Shown: piece by piece, positions 23,095-34,473 of the stretch
Layout: every line of letters starts with the position of its first letter
Position numbering within the stretch: the first letter of the stretch is position 1
DNA from: Monomorium pharaonis
Lineage: Eukaryota; Arthropoda; Insecta; Hymenoptera; Formicidae
Direction: 5' to 3'
Assembly: GCF_013373865.1 (NCBI RefSeq)
Contig: NC_050471.1
Span: 18,285,047 to 18,349,046 of the forward strand
DNA length: 64,000 bases
Position numbers and translations under genes: made by a program
The notes under the pieces: generated by a model
What the model saw: the letters and a program-made list of their open reading frames with translations, nothing else
Told to the model about the DNA's origin: nothing
Database searches by the model: none

Positions 23095-24152
23095 GGTAAA
23101 TATACCGATCAAGGAGCCCGCCCCGATGACCTTGGCCTTGACATATGTTATCCCTCCTGAGTGACCTTGAAAAGATTTTAGCCGTCGCTCGTGATTCGTT
23201 AAAAAGTTATTAACAAAAAAAGTTTCATAAATACGACACATAATTATTCAGTATAGGAGTATATTAGATGAGTTTGTAACTTTCCATGTGTAGCGAGGTC
23301 CATCCCCTCTGCTTATACAGCGAAACGACGTCCACGCTTGTAGTTTACCACAAGGGTTTGCGACATTAGATTTGAAATTGTGGTTAAATAGCGAATTTGA
23401 AATGTTTAGGTTAGGTTAGGTTAGAAAAAAATACGGGAAAGGGGTGCAAAGGAAGAGGCAGAGCTCCTCCCCCGCCCACGCGTTTTCTAAGAATAACCTA
23501 ACCAGTTTTATGTCGCTAAAATTTATCCCATTAATAATAATGTTATTGAATAAAGTATTTATGTATTATACCATATGGATTTTTGACTTTCTACGCAAAG
23601 CAAGATCCATAAACATCTTCTCCTATTTACAACGCGTGAAAGTCGCTGCTTTAACAAAATACAATTAACATATACATCTCTACAAAAGATCCACGCTGTT
23701 CGTTTTCAATGTTGTCACATTATCCAAATAGCGACATAAAAGTGGTTGGGTTATTCTTAGAACGCATGGGCGGGGAAGGGCTCTGCCCCTCCCCCTGCAC
23801 TCCCTCCCCATATTTTTTCCTAACCCAAACATTTTAAATTCGCTATTTGACCACAATTTCAAATCTAATGTCGCAAACCCTTGTGGTAAAGTACAAGCGT
23901 GGACGTCATTTCGCTCTGTAAGCAGGAGGGAGTGGACCTCGCTACACGTGGAAAATTGCAAACTCATCTGATATACTCCTATACTAAATAATTATGTGTC
24001 GTATTTATGAAACTTTTTTTTCTTAATAACTTTTTGACGAATCTTACGAGCGACGGCTAAAATCTTTTCAAGATTACTCAGGAAAGTAACCTTGACAACA
24101 TATGTCAAGGCCAAGGTCATCGAGGAGGGCTCCCCTGATCGGTATATTTACC
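23095..24152. mobile_element. Long palindromic element with 8-bp target duplication
   Basis: The termini GGTAAATATACCGATC and GATCGGTATATTTACC are exact inverse complements. Arms of about 420 bp (23095-23515 and 23728-24152) mirror each other through the TGACCTTGGCCTTGACATAT block, a GTAGCGAGGTCCA block and a GC-rich GGGGAAGGGCTCTGCCC-type block, around a 210-bp centre. The flanks AAATAATG (23087-23094) and AAACAATG (24153-24160) match at 7 of 8 positions, which suggests an 8-bp duplication of the hAT type, although the termini are not typical hAT. No transposase. The left arm contains a (TTAGG)n run. Confidence 0.75.
23405..23425 (+). repeat. Short (TTAGG)n run
   Basis: Three to four TTAGG units, the canonical insect telomere repeat, inside the palindromic element. 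The mirror arm has only CCTAACCC, so the run is a local expansion and not a telomere. Confidence 0.7.
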
Positions 24153-24394
24153 AAACAATGTTAAAAACATTAAATACAAAGTTGTTTAAAATTGGTTGTA
24201 ATACGTCAAACTTTAAAAATCAATTAATAATTCAATAATGCACATCCACAAAAAATAACAAATACTCTGTGCTGGTATAAAGACTCAGCAATTCTTATAT
24301 ATTTTGAGTTGTTAAATACGAATCTCATGTCAAAATATAATCATCCAGGACAAATTTTCAATCTAGAGTAAAAGAATGGGTGCGCGATCGAGAG

Positions 24395-25631
24395 CAGATT
24401 TGTAGTGCTGGCGAGTGCAAGTGCGCGTCGCGGGAAGCGCTACATTTTGGAGGCTCGTCCTAAGAAACGTCATGGAGACAATGAGTTCTTCGGTGGATGT
24501 AATGGGAGAGGGAGGTCGTTCTCTTCAACGTATGTCGGTGAAAAGGAGGCGCAGTGATACTTCGGAGCTCTCTGCGAGTGCAACCACGCCGGAATTTCAA
24601 ATCTTAATGGACAAACTCCGGCAAATGCGCGACGAATAGGCGCGGCAAGAATTTATGAAGACGCTGCAACGCCGAGATGAGGAGGTCCAACGTCTTCGAG
24701 AGAGCGTGCAGCAACTCCAAGGCGTACGCAAGGTGCAAGAGCGACAGGAAAAAAAAAGTAAAGTCCCTCCAATAATTTTTTTTCTCGCGAGAATGGGAGG
24801 ACGGACAATCTCGCCGAGGGAAGAATTCGCGCTGGACTTGGATATAAGCTGAAGCTGGATACGTTTGATGGGACGATTTCGTTGCAAGAATTCCTCTCTC
24901 AATTTGATTTCATTGCAAACACGCATTCGTGGAGTGATTCAGAGAAGACATTTTGTGCCTTAGAGGAAAGACTCGTTCGGTTTTAGAGTCTTTGGAAAAT
25001 TTTGGTAATCTGGAATTTGGGAAGCTTGTTTCAAAATTAAAATTACGTTTCAGAGGATGAATTCTGTAAATTCGTATTCTCTTTTTACAAATCGGAAACA
25101 AAAGTTCGGGAAGAATTTCGCGACTTTCGGGGTAAAATTAGAAAAACTCGTGCGTTTAGCGTATCCGAAATGCCCTTTTACGGCATTCCGTAATAAAATC
25201 GCGTACGCGCAGTTCATTTTTGCGCTCGCGGACGGGTTTGTAAGAAGAATTCTACAATTAGAGGGAGTAAACTCTTTGAAACTCGCAATAGAAAAGGCTA
25301 AAGCAGTTAAAATTATACAAAGGGACAATTTTGATAGGCGTAGTGAGTACATAAGGGAAAATCAGAAAGAAAATTTTGGAAAGCAATGCGCAAACGGGAA
25401 ACGAAAAAAAAAGAATAAAGAAAAACGAGAAAATTTCGTGGAAAAAAAGAACGAGCGTAATGGAGAAAACTTTAAAGTAAAAGCGAATGGAGAAAACTTT
25501 AAAGAAAAAGCACAAACGGGAAAGAGTGTTGGTCGTGCGGGAAGGACAGTTATTTCCGTTTTAAGTGTCCGGAAACGGAGGAAAATGCGGAATAGTCGAT
25601 CTCGTCAAGGTGAGGTGAGCTCGTGTAAATG
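24395..25631 (+). pseudogene. Gypsy retrotransposon leader and gag, broken
   Basis: TTTTGGAGGCTCGTCCTAAG at about 24447 marks the post-LTR leader, as in the 10.2-kb copy. Gag begins with METMSSSVDVMGEGGRS (24472). It continues after stops as a coiled-coil stretch, then LDTFDGT and LQEFLSQFDFIANTHSWSD. A longer open part (25057-25631) has LAYPKCPFTAFRNKIAYAQF, LQLEGVNSLKLAIEKAKAV and a lysine/asparagine-rich tail. The zinc knuckle reads CWSCGKDSYFRFKC in another frame (about 25527-25570), with the family's usual histidine lost. The LTR itself is not resolved. Confidence 0.75.
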
Positions 25632-25719
25632 ATACTCCGAAAAATTTTGTAAAAAAAATTTGTTAAAAGAGTTAAGGAAAATTCTCAGGATTTTTGTTTT
25701 AAAAGGAAAGCAGATACGA

Positions 25720-27940
25720 AAGATTGTTTATTTAGAATTGGCACCATGGGCTCCGACGTTTTCTTGATAAATAGTAGACTCGTCGGAAAAGAAAAAAGAA
25801 AATTCGAGAGAAGAACAGTTGTTTGTGTTATCCAACGGAGGAAAAAAGATCAATTTTATTTACGGTTTGTATGAAAGTTCATTGTGGTCGAGATGAACGA
25901 CGATTGTTTGTTGAATGCCGATTTCTTGGAAATGTTAAATTTAGGAGGAATTTTTGCGGAAATATTAGACTTAGAAAAATTCGGAAAGGGAAAAATTTTG
26001 AATTGTAGTCAAATAAAAAATTCCTCCGAGAAAGTTGTTCCTAAAATTGTGAAAGAAGTTCATAAGAGTAATTCAAAAAATTTGGACAAGAAACAAAAAG
26101 AAATTTTTATCAATTTCTTGAGAAAATTTTAGAACGTTTTTACTATAAACATAGCAGCTGATAATAGTTATGTTGTAGCTCATAAAATAAATGTGAAAGA
26201 TTTTCCTCCCATTAAGCAGGTTCCACGATATATCCCGCTCCTTTTGAGGGAGAAAGTAAACGGAATTTTAGAAAAAATGAAGAAACAAGAAGTTATAGAA
26301 AAGTCTCACAGTCCGTGGGTCTTTTCAACAGTTCTGGTTAAAAAAGAAGATAGATCAATAAGATCCTACGTTGATTATCATAAGTAAAATATTGTTACGA
26401 TGAAGGATCGTTTTCCTCTTCTCAGGATAGATGATATTCTAGATCAATTATCTGAAAATACTCGGTTTACGACGCTCGATCTTAAGAGTGGATATTGATA
26501 GATTAAGATTCGCAAAGAATATAAGGAAAAGACAGCGTTTTCTATAAGTAGGGATTTTTGGCAATTTACTGTGACCTTTCGGATTATGTAACGCTCCCGC
26601 AACTTTTGAGCGGATGATGGAAAAGGTTCTCGAAGGAATTTTAAATAAAATCTGTTTGATTTACTCAAATGACGTTATTATCTTCGGAAAAAATTTCATA
26701 AAAATATGAAAGAACCTGAGGTTAGTATTTCAAAGGTTGAGATTGGCGAATCTAAAGGTTAATCTAAAGTGCGTTTTCTTTGGTAAAAGAATTAAATATT
26801 TGGGCCATGTGATTTCAGCGAAGGGTATTTTTACTGACCCTGAGAAGATTTCGGCGATAAAGAATTGGCCAGTTCCTCATAACAAGAAACAAATTGTGGA
26901 GCTTTTTAGGTTTTTGCTCTTATTGTAGGAGATACGTCAAAGGATTTTCTTCATTGGCAAAACCTCTCTATGTTCTTACAGAAAATCAAGTTAAATTTTC
27001 ATGGGATGAAAAATGTCAGGTTGCGTTTGAGGAATTAAAGCAAGTATTGTCTTCGTGACCTGTCCTCTTTTCCTAAAGGGGAGGGGAAATTTATTTTGGA
27101 CACCGACGCGTTCTAAATCGAAATTAGCTAAATTTTTTCCCAGAGACAAAACGGTAAGAAAAGGGTGATAACTTATTTTAGCCGTGTTCTCAGCAAAATA
27201 AAGATAAATGATTGTATAACCCGTCAGGAACTTTTGGCAATAGTCGACTCTTTAAAATCTTTTCGTCATTATTTGTTAGAGCGGAAGTTTATCATCCATA
27301 TGGATCACATTTCCCTTAGATGTCGTTCAGAGAGCTTAAGGGCAATTAACTCGTTGGCTTGAGAAACTCCAGGAATATGATTTCGAGCTAGTTCATCGGA
27401 GGGGGATGGTTTATAAAAACATTGATGGTCTCTCAAGATGGGAGTGTGAAACAAAGGGTTGTGTTTATTGTAAAAATATTGAGAAATTTACTGAGAGAAC
27501 GATAAATACTGTGGCTAGGATAATTTTAACCGAGGAAACTCTTAAAAAATAACGTAAAGATCAAATGGAGAATATTTCTTTGATCTATCAAAGTAAGAAA
27601 GTAGAATTACGTCCTTCACATTCGGAGTTAGCCCCAGAGGATATTTCAGCTCAGCTTTATTGGTCATATCGGAAAGCTTTAACCTTAAAAAACGGAGTGT
27701 CACATAAGAGATGGGATGCACCTAATTTTTATTCGAAGATATTCCAATTAATTGTCCCACGTAAACGGATAAAGGAAATTCTTGAGAATGCTGCTTCTGG
27801 CTGCTTACATTTCGGAGTAAATAAGACTTTAGAAAAAATCCACAGGCGTTTTTATTGAGCTACTTGCAAATAAAATATTGAGAGTTGGACTTGTAAATTT
27901 TGCATTTCTAAGAAAAGCCCTTCAAGTAAAAAAAGTTTCA
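25720..27940 (+). pseudogene. Gypsy pol: protease region, RT, RNase H, start of integrase
   Basis: RT begins at about 26193 (KDFPPIKQVPRYIPLLLREK, then VIEKSHSPWVFSTVLVKKED). The first catalytic Asp is in TTLDLKSGY (about 26470-26500). The Y-x-D-D box reads IYSNDVIIF (about 26655), so its first Asp is replaced by Asn. KYLGHVISAKGIFTDPEKI (about 26795) closes RT. RNase H shows TRQELLAIVDSLKSFRHYLL (27210). The integrase zinc-binding part (about 27760-27930) has CLHFGVNKTLEKIHRRFY, then Cys residues. The integrase core is missing. Several stops and frameshifts make it inactive. Order and spacing are those of a Gypsy element. Confidence 0.82.
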
Positions 27941-28600
27941 AGTAAGTTTTAATGTTAATGTTTTTATACTGCTTGAGGATGTTTCGTTTTCTTTAAGTTA
28001 CTTTACGTTGCGGAAATAAACGACCTTTGGAGGGTGACACAGACCGTTTGGTTTTCCTGAGAAAAATCCTTCACTAAAATCCGTCTCGCTCACGATTTTT
28101 AAGCGTGGTTTTTCCGTGAGACGAAAAGTAAATGCCAAGATGGGGATAATCCTCTTGTAACTGAACGGGTCCATATAGTTTATCCCATCCCTCCAAAGAA
28201 CAAAAAGGAAGGACGTAAGACTCTTCGGGAAGAAGAGGATCGCGAGAAGTTAAAGCAACGGGAAGATCTCAGCAAGGAACTCTGTGAAGTCGATGTCATT
28301 GCTCAGGAAGCTGATCATTTCCAGAAAAAAGATGATGGAAAGGCGTTCGGAAGTAAAATGAAGTTCGGGTCGGGTGCAGCTCGAAAATCCTTGGCGCCAA
28401 CTAGAGAAGAACGGCAACAACGAGGAGACAACGTCACGTCGACCATCTCGCAAAACGAGAACACATGTATATGTATATTAGCATAAGGCACTGTACATAT
28501 TAGCTTAGGGACCACAATGTTTCATTATAATAAAGATTAGCAATTTAAGAGAACATCACTTGTCTTTATTTCACGTCCGCCGCCTAAACTCTGAATCCCA
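27941..28600 (+). other. Gypsy 3' region and LTR-like end
   Basis: After the truncated integrase comes a charged segment (about 28195-28420, EEEDREKLKQREDLSKELCE in one frame). An AATAAAG signal lies at about 28530, then ATCACTTGTCTTTATTTCAC. This looks like the end of pol and the 3' LTR. The LTR borders are not certain because no 5' LTR is identifiable. Confidence 0.4.
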
Positions 28601-28728
28601 CAGCTATTCATAGCAAAACGGACCAATTACGATTGGCGGTTATAAGTTCATTATTAAAAAATTACTCAACTAGTTTCTTCTACTGTCAAGTTCTGATTTT
28701 AATGTCCGTTTTGGGTCAATACATTTAA

Positions 28729-29947
28729 GGAGTTACACCAACCTAGACGGTCGAAAAACAGGCCTAACTTTGATATTTTATTCCTCCTAAACGGGTAGTG
28801 GGAATTAAATGAAATTTTGGGTGATTATTGACTTATGTTTCGACAATATAAAAAAAATTTTTTTATTAAACAATGGCGACGGAAAGCAGAAATATGGCCG
28901 CCGACACACATTGAGGTTTGGAAAAACGCATTTTGCGGTGACCACTGTCCCGTCTAAACGATCCATCTGAAACAAAAAAACAAAATGGTGTTTTTAAGTT
29001 AACAGTAGTGGTTTGTCGGTGACGATCGCCGATTGTCGATTTTATCGTTTGTTACAAAATGGCAATGAGTTGAAGTTAAAATTAAAAAAAAAAACGAAAA
29101 ATTTTTGTCCTTTTCATTTTTTTATTTTTTAATGAAGACCGATTAAAAAAAAAATAGATCGTCACCGACAAAAGAATGTTTCTGAGAGTATTGTGTAAAA
29201 ATTTGAAAACGATCCATCCATTAGTTTTTGAGATCTGGTGGTCACCGACTTTGAAAACCATGTTTTGAGAAAAACGCGTTTAAAGTTTCAAGTTTAGTTC
29301 TACTATTGTTAATAGCCGAATTTTGCACTTTACCTCTAGTCGACAATTCTGGGGCCATATGAGATTCCTTCCACATCAATAACAGCAGTGCTTTGTGAAG
29401 ACTTTTGTTGACAGCGAGCAATCTTTTCTTCGCGCGTCGCCTTCTGCGCTCGTACTTCGGCCACATTGATGCGCGCTCGGTCTTGATTTTCGCAATATGC
29501 AGCACAATTCTTTTATTATCATTAATAAATATGCGGCAGCATCTTCATTAAATGTGTATGCAGCAATATTGGCAACAATTTGCACAACGTGTGCACCGCT
29601 GTGCTGCACTTTTGGCGCTATGCGCCAAATCAGATTGTTCAAACTTTCGTTAACGTTTTGCGTAAATCCACCGACGCATTTCTCTAGTAAATTATCACTA
29701 GAAAGTTGTTTTCAAATATTGGACGAATGGCTTTAATCACATCATCGTCCAGTGGCGATTTATGTTGATATTGCTCCAATTCGAGCACTCGAACGTTCGA
29801 TCCCGTTTTACTCAACTCTCTGTACTTCCGGCATTTTTTCAGATATCAACATAAAACTTTCAGGATATATTCTCGAAACTTGAAGCTTCAAGAAAATGTA
29901 ATAAAAAAAAAATCAAATTTTTTTTTCTGCTAGGTTGGTGTAACCTC
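28729..29947 (-). mobile_element. Kolobok-like TTAA transposon, copy B
   Basis: TTAA at 28725-28728 and 29948-29951 flanks 1219 bp. The termini are GGAGTTACACCAACCTAG and, read inward from the right, GAGGTTACACCAACCTAG. Nearly identical to copy A through its whole length and in the same orientation. The minus strand encodes the same transposase remnant (NNLIWRIAPKVQHSGAHVV, YTFNEDAAAYLLMIIKEL) with the same breaks. Small indels at about 29341 and in the A-runs separate it from A. Such similarity implies recent mobility while A and B were already defective. Confidence 0.75.
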
Positions 29948-29956
29948 TTAAGTAAT

Positions 29957-30298
29957 TTACCCGTGGATGGACAAGTTTGTGAGAAAATTAATCTTCACTA
30001 AAAAGGTAACGAATTTTATAAATTTGATAACAAGGATCTGTTTTCTTGATATTTTTAGGGGAAAGTTAATTTCAAAATCAATCCTGATGAGTTTATAATT
30101 ATTTTGTTCTTTAAATTTTTCAGGAGATTGAGTTAAAAGTTTATCTAATTCAGTAATTAATCTCAGAGAATCGCGATTTGAGATTATTGCTTGATTTATT
30201 TGATATCTCAATCTTTTAATTCTTACACATTTACCATCATTTTTGGGCATTAAATATTTTATAGTTAGATTAATATTAATAATACTTAGTTGCCACAC
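29957..30298 (-). pseudogene. Possible LTR-retrotransposon gag fragment
   Basis: A 113-codon minus-strand ORF with helical, charged content (RIKRLRYQINQAIISNRDSL, LITELDKLLTQSPEKFKEQN). It follows, on the minus strand, a leader with several GTGGCAAC words. I do not recognise a family with certainty. The position just after an LTR/leader-like region suggests gag. It is cut by the insertion of copy B. Confidence 0.4.
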
Positions 30299-30905
30299 CT
30301 GAGGAAGAGTCAGGATTCAAATCTGTTGCCACGCTAACGTCAGCGACAGGACCCGAAAGATCTGTCTCAATGCTCTCGGCAGCGACAGAGTTTGATTTGA
30401 TTTGTTGCCACTCGAATAGCAGCGACAGAATTAGAAAGGAGCTTAAATGATCTTGAAAGAGAAATCAAGTTAATTACCTTTATTCCGAAAATCTGATTTC
30501 GAAACAACAAATCCTAAGGTTTAAGACTCGAGTGATGCTACAGGCTAACTGCAGATCAAGAGACTCGTTCGGTAAACTAAGATTTAAAAATTCCGACAAA
30601 GATCGAGACTAAACCGTACTGAGCTGAACAATACTCAGTTTAAGCGTTTTGATTTCCTTATTCATATTTATTTTCCCTCTACCTTTTTTCCCCTACGCAA
30701 ACTTAATTCTTAGTGGAGGAGGAAGGTTTTGTCTCAGGGTGTAACCCTATGCTCTATCGATTTTGATTCCGATATCGACCCGCACCTGGTATCATCAGTA
30801 ATCGAATAAGAAATCAATACTCATGCATTGCAATATCAAGCTTCAGTTTAAAATAATTATTGCAATTTAAGTTTTAATGTTCCCGCGTACGTTACACTAC
30901 TAACA
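30299..30905 (-). mobile_element. LTR/leader-like region of the same retroelement (minus)
   Basis: On the minus strand the region starts near TGTAACGTACGCGGGAACAT and runs to the repeated GTGGCAAC leader words (30290-30420, with CAGCGACAG on the plus strand). A TG start and a gag-like ORF downstream fit a 5' LTR and leader. The LTR's 3' border is not clear. Confidence 0.35.
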
Positions 30906-31330
30906 ATATTTATTAGAATGCAGTCTAAAATATAATATATAATACATAATATTTAAAAAAAATATAAAATATAAAAATATATAAAATAAAAAATTGATAA
31001 TTACATTTTCGCTTCAGTGCATCAAAAATAGTCCTTTTCTCATGTGTCACTTCACATAAAGCAATCAATATTTCGACGCACAGGTAGCAAAAAATATCCT
31101 AATATGTGCAAATCAACTATTGCCCGCCCGTGCGAGTGGACACATGAGCCTTCAGCTAATGATCGAAATTGTCAGTATATACGAGCAGCCTTCAACTCGT
31201 GTGTCCATATCCTGTACTTACGGGCAATTAATCGATTCAGCGCACTAATTACACAAATATCTATTATTGCACGTGTTCCTTGATCTAACATGCCAATTAT
31301 TTATATATTTGTGTATTAAAGAGGGAGCGT
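30906..31330. other. AT-rich stretch
   Basis: A/T-rich run (30920-31010), then unrecognised mixed sequence. An inverted CGAGTGGACACATGAG / CTCGTGTGTCCATA pair (31132 and 31196) marks a small palindrome. Confidence 0.35.
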
Positions 31331-31715
31331 TCCAGATGCGCATAGTAATAAACGAACACAGACCAAATGCGTACAGACTAAATGCGCACAGACCAAATGC
31401 GCACGGACCAAATGCGCACGGACCAAATGCGCACGGACCAAATGCGCACAGACCAAATGGACACAGTAATCAACAAACTTACCACATGGGTTGTGACTTT
31501 TCGGGCACCTCTACCGACGGGGTGGGTGCGGGAGAGGGGGCGAAGCCCCTCCTTGCACTTCCCCGTGTGTGTGTGTGTGCAAAGCATTCTCTGCACCACA
31601 TGGATTTGCGACTGTGCGCATTTGGTCCGTGCGCATTTGGTCTGTGCGCATTTGGTCTGTGTCCGTTTCACTCAGTCTGCTGTGTCCGTTTATTACTGTG
31701 CGCATCTGGGACTCA
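31331..31715. mobile_element. Foldback minisatellite element III
   Basis: The outer ends are mirrored: CCAGATGCGCATAGTAATAA and CCAGATGCGCACAGTAATAA, then ACGGACACAG. The left arm has about six GCGCACAGACCAAAT units. The right arm has the inverse GCGCATTTGGTCTGT. The core holds ACCACATGGGTTGTGACTTT, a GGGCGAAGCCCC hairpin, a GT run and ACCACATGGATTTGCGACT. Same core and outer termini as the 40.2-kb copy, but a different arm unit. ORFs crossing it are repeat translations. Confidence 0.75.
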
Positions 31716-32198
31716 CTCATTAAAGAGATGCATAGATAAATAAACACAAAACTAATGTAAAAACATTACATTTTTAGAGAAATACAAAAAATAAAGATTG
31801 TTATCAAAAAGAATAACGATAATGGTAACGATGTTAAATATATAATGCATTATTTTCCAACCCTATCTGTATGCAATATTAAGAGTGTGGCTCTGGAAGA
31901 CACACCTCTTGCCAATCACATGGCGGCCACACGGATGTAATTTGGGATTTTGGATCTTCAAGATTTAATAACTTTATTTGTGATTATTCAAGTCAAACTC
32001 AATTGTATACTTTATAGAAGTAAAATTTCCCGTAGAATTCAATAAAATATTTGTAGAAGTAAAAAATGTCATTAACAGAAAAAAGTCGTGATTTTCAAAA
32101 TAAGATTTTCAATTTTTCCTTGTCGCACCCACCGTGTGGCCTTCAGGTGTTAATTATGCATATAATATAATAATAATAATATGTACTGGAATAACTAT

Positions 32199-32390
32199 AT
32201 TGGGCTGATCTGAAAAGTTTCTTGGCAGTGACTAAAATCTATAAATGGCAACACTATAGGGAAGATTTTTTCCCAAGTTGACACAACTGTTATAAGTACC
32301 CATGTGAAAGTACACGACATTGTATTCTATAAGTAGTTTTCAGATCATTCTCGTATAATGGAAACAATTAATACAGTTTACACATGCAAA
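32199..32390 (+). mobile_element. mariner-like terminal fragment
   Basis: TA followed by TTGGGCTGATCTGAAAAGTT resembles the termini of mariner elements. About 190 bp of leader-like sequence follows with no transposase and no second terminus. It lies just downstream, in gene direction, of the Mocs2B exon. Confidence 0.35.
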
Positions 32391-32419
32391 TTCTTCTACT
32401 TTAACATTAATAAACTAAC

Positions 32420-32603
32420 CTGTAGCGGCAAAATTCTTGTACATTCATAGTATTTACTTGCTGACGTTTTCTTTTGATGAATGATTCTATTCTACGATTT
32501 AATTCTTCCGAATTCGCTCGAACTTGTATAAGATTTGCATCAATAACATCTTTATTTGATACAATTTCATTTATAGCTGTTTGAACATCTTCTTTCTTCA
32601 AAG
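32420..32603 (-). CDS. Mocs2B: Mocs2B-type gene, MBIP-like exon
   Basis: A clean 184-bp exon. The acceptor TTCATAG precedes CTTTGAAGAAAG, and the donor is CTACAG then GTTAGT. It reads LKKEDVQTAINEIVSNKD, LIQVRANSEELNRRIESFIK and RKRQQVNTMNVQEFC. The RRIESFIKRKRQ-VN stretch resembles MBIP (MAP3K12-binding inhibitory protein), which in insects is found fused behind MoaE in the Mocs2B protein and is linked to the ATAC acetyltransferase complex (from memory). It needs one base before CT to complete a codon, exactly what the exon at 50287 offers. It ends in phase 2, so at least one more exon is needed. I did not find that exon. No stops or frameshifts. Confidence 0.72.
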
Positions 32604-33300
32604 CTATGAATTTAACAATATGTTTTAATCTGTTATTGCCAATTTATATATATGTTAACGGTATATTAAAATGATTAAAAGAAGATAGAAAAAGTTTGCC
32701 GATACCGACATATTACTTTATTTTTGAATTATATTTCTAAACAAAAAAAAATATAAATAAAACTTTAAAAACATAAATACAAAGTAAAAAGTGTCTATTA
32801 AATTGTATAGTTTTTATAATGTTGTATCAAATTTTGCAATACTTATGTTTTTCATTAAATAAATAGAAATAAGTATCGGACAAAATAAACCATAAGCAAT
32901 ACTGCAGTACATTTTTCTTTCCTTTTTCTTTCACGGTTGTTCAAAATATTTATAAGTTAAGATATGGATTCCTAAAAGTTTTTCATGATATATAAAGATA
33001 GAGTTTATGTTTTGTGCATAATTTATAAAAATCTATTAAAATAAACTCTTTCATTATTTTAAGGTATTGGGGTACTAATGAAATCTAATTTTTCAGCACA
33101 TACCAATGCGTAATTAATATCTTTTGTGCTTTCTTGTTAAACGTGCGTCAGAGTGATCCCTTTTGTGTAACTTTTTGTGATTTCAGAACATTATTGCAGT
33201 TTTCGTCCTCTAATAAATGGCGTAAACCGTGGCAAAAATCATTCTGGCACGATTTTTTTCAGTACGTTTGATTATTTTTCATAACGCCTTTATTCATATG
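32604..33300. other. Intron sequence of the Mocs2B-type gene
   Basis: AT-rich DNA directly upstream (gene direction) of the MBIP-like exon, with a pyrimidine-poor branch region. I see no other feature. Confidence 0.45.
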
Positions 33301-33302
33301 GG

Positions 33303-33520
33303 AACGTCCTATTGCCCACGTCAATATTAGTCACGATCCCGATTGACCACGGGGCTGATTGGCCACGTCAATAATAGCCATGTCAATATTGGCCACGTCA
33401 ATAATGGCCACGCGTAATATTGCCCACGTCAATAATAGCCACGGATCAATATTGCAATATTGACAGTAGAAATACTAGGCCGGTTTTAATCCGGGAGCTC
33501 CGAGGGGGGTGCGGGTGTGC
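33303..33520 (+). repeat. Left outer arm of a nested foldback structure
   Basis: Degenerate units of GCCCACGTCAATATTGGCC (33303-33460) are followed by CTAGGCCGGTTTTAATCCGG and GAGCTCCGAGGGGGGTGCG. The inverse complement of the latter lies at 39908-39955 and that of the former at 40855-40957, including the diagnostic CGATCCCGATTGACCACGGG. This gives a 7.6-kb structure bounded by mirrored minisatellite arms. Confidence 0.7.
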
Positions 33521-34059
33521 AGGGGGAACTTGTAGGCGCGGGGGATGTTACGGCAGAGAGGGATGACGTCACACGGGGCTCCGAGAAGAATCGCTTATCA
33601 GAAGTAAATTGATATCCCGCTTATCAGACGTAAACTATTTCGGGAACGCCTTTGAAAATCCAAAATGTTTATTAGCTATAACGGTAAATAAAATAAGTCG
33701 CTTTTAGATGCAAGGTGGCGCGCGTATCACTGCCTCTCTGTAAAAGGTGGCGAGAATGGATGACGCGGGATCCCGACGCAGAGAAGAACCGCAAGCTGCT
33801 TATTAGATGTGATTACATAAGTCTTTATTTAAAGGTACCATTAAAAATTGGGGTACTATTACAAATCTATTCTCGCGCGCCCTCGCTCTCTCGCATTGCA
33901 ATATTATCCTCACGTTTACTCGTTGTACACCATACTATTTACATTCTATCACTTTCTCTCTCTCTTTCACATACACCAGTCATATGGTCTTGCTTACACT
34001 CATCGCGGCATAATCCCTGCGTTCTCATACCTTCTCACGTTCAATTCACATACCTAAAC

Positions 34060-34330
34060 GAACATGGAAGATACGAGAACGAACGTGGAAGGTATGTGAA
34101 TGGACGTGGAAGGTATGTGAACGAACGTGAGAAGTACGTGAACGAACGTGGAAGGTACGAGAACAAATGTGAGAAGTACGTGAACGAACGTGAAAAGTAC
34201 GAGAACGAACGTGAGAAGTACGTGAACGAACGTGAAAGGTACATGAACGAACGTAAGAAGTACCTAAACGAACGTGGAAGGTACGTGAAACGAACGTGAG
34301 AAGTACGTGAACGAACATGAAACGAACGTG
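34060..34330 (+). repeat. 21-bp minisatellite
   Basis: About 12-13 copies of a unit like GAACGAACGTGGAAGGTACGT. The 21-bp period keeps the frame, so there are open frames on both strands (NERGRYV-type heptads on plus). The upstream part of the plus ORF (from 33715) has no family resemblance. I treat it as a repeat and not a gene. GGTTCGATA words follow to about 34440. Confidence 0.85.
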
Positions 34331-34473
34331 AAAAGATCTCTAGCCGTTCAATAATAGTTTGATAGTAGTTCGATAGATGTTGGACGCAGTTCAGAAGTGG
34401 TTCGATAAATGTACGATACGGTTCGATAGCGGTTCTATAAATTTAATTCATTTTAATTTTTAATTTAATTTTT

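Noticed and set aside
23405..23425. TTAGG repeats as a telomere or telomere-targeted LINE site
   Set aside because: Only three to four units, inside a palindromic DNA element with TE sequence on both sides.
24415..24640. Host gene start with METMSSSVDVM peptide
   Set aside because: It directly follows a Gypsy primer-binding leader and precedes gag, so it is the retroelement's gag N-terminus.
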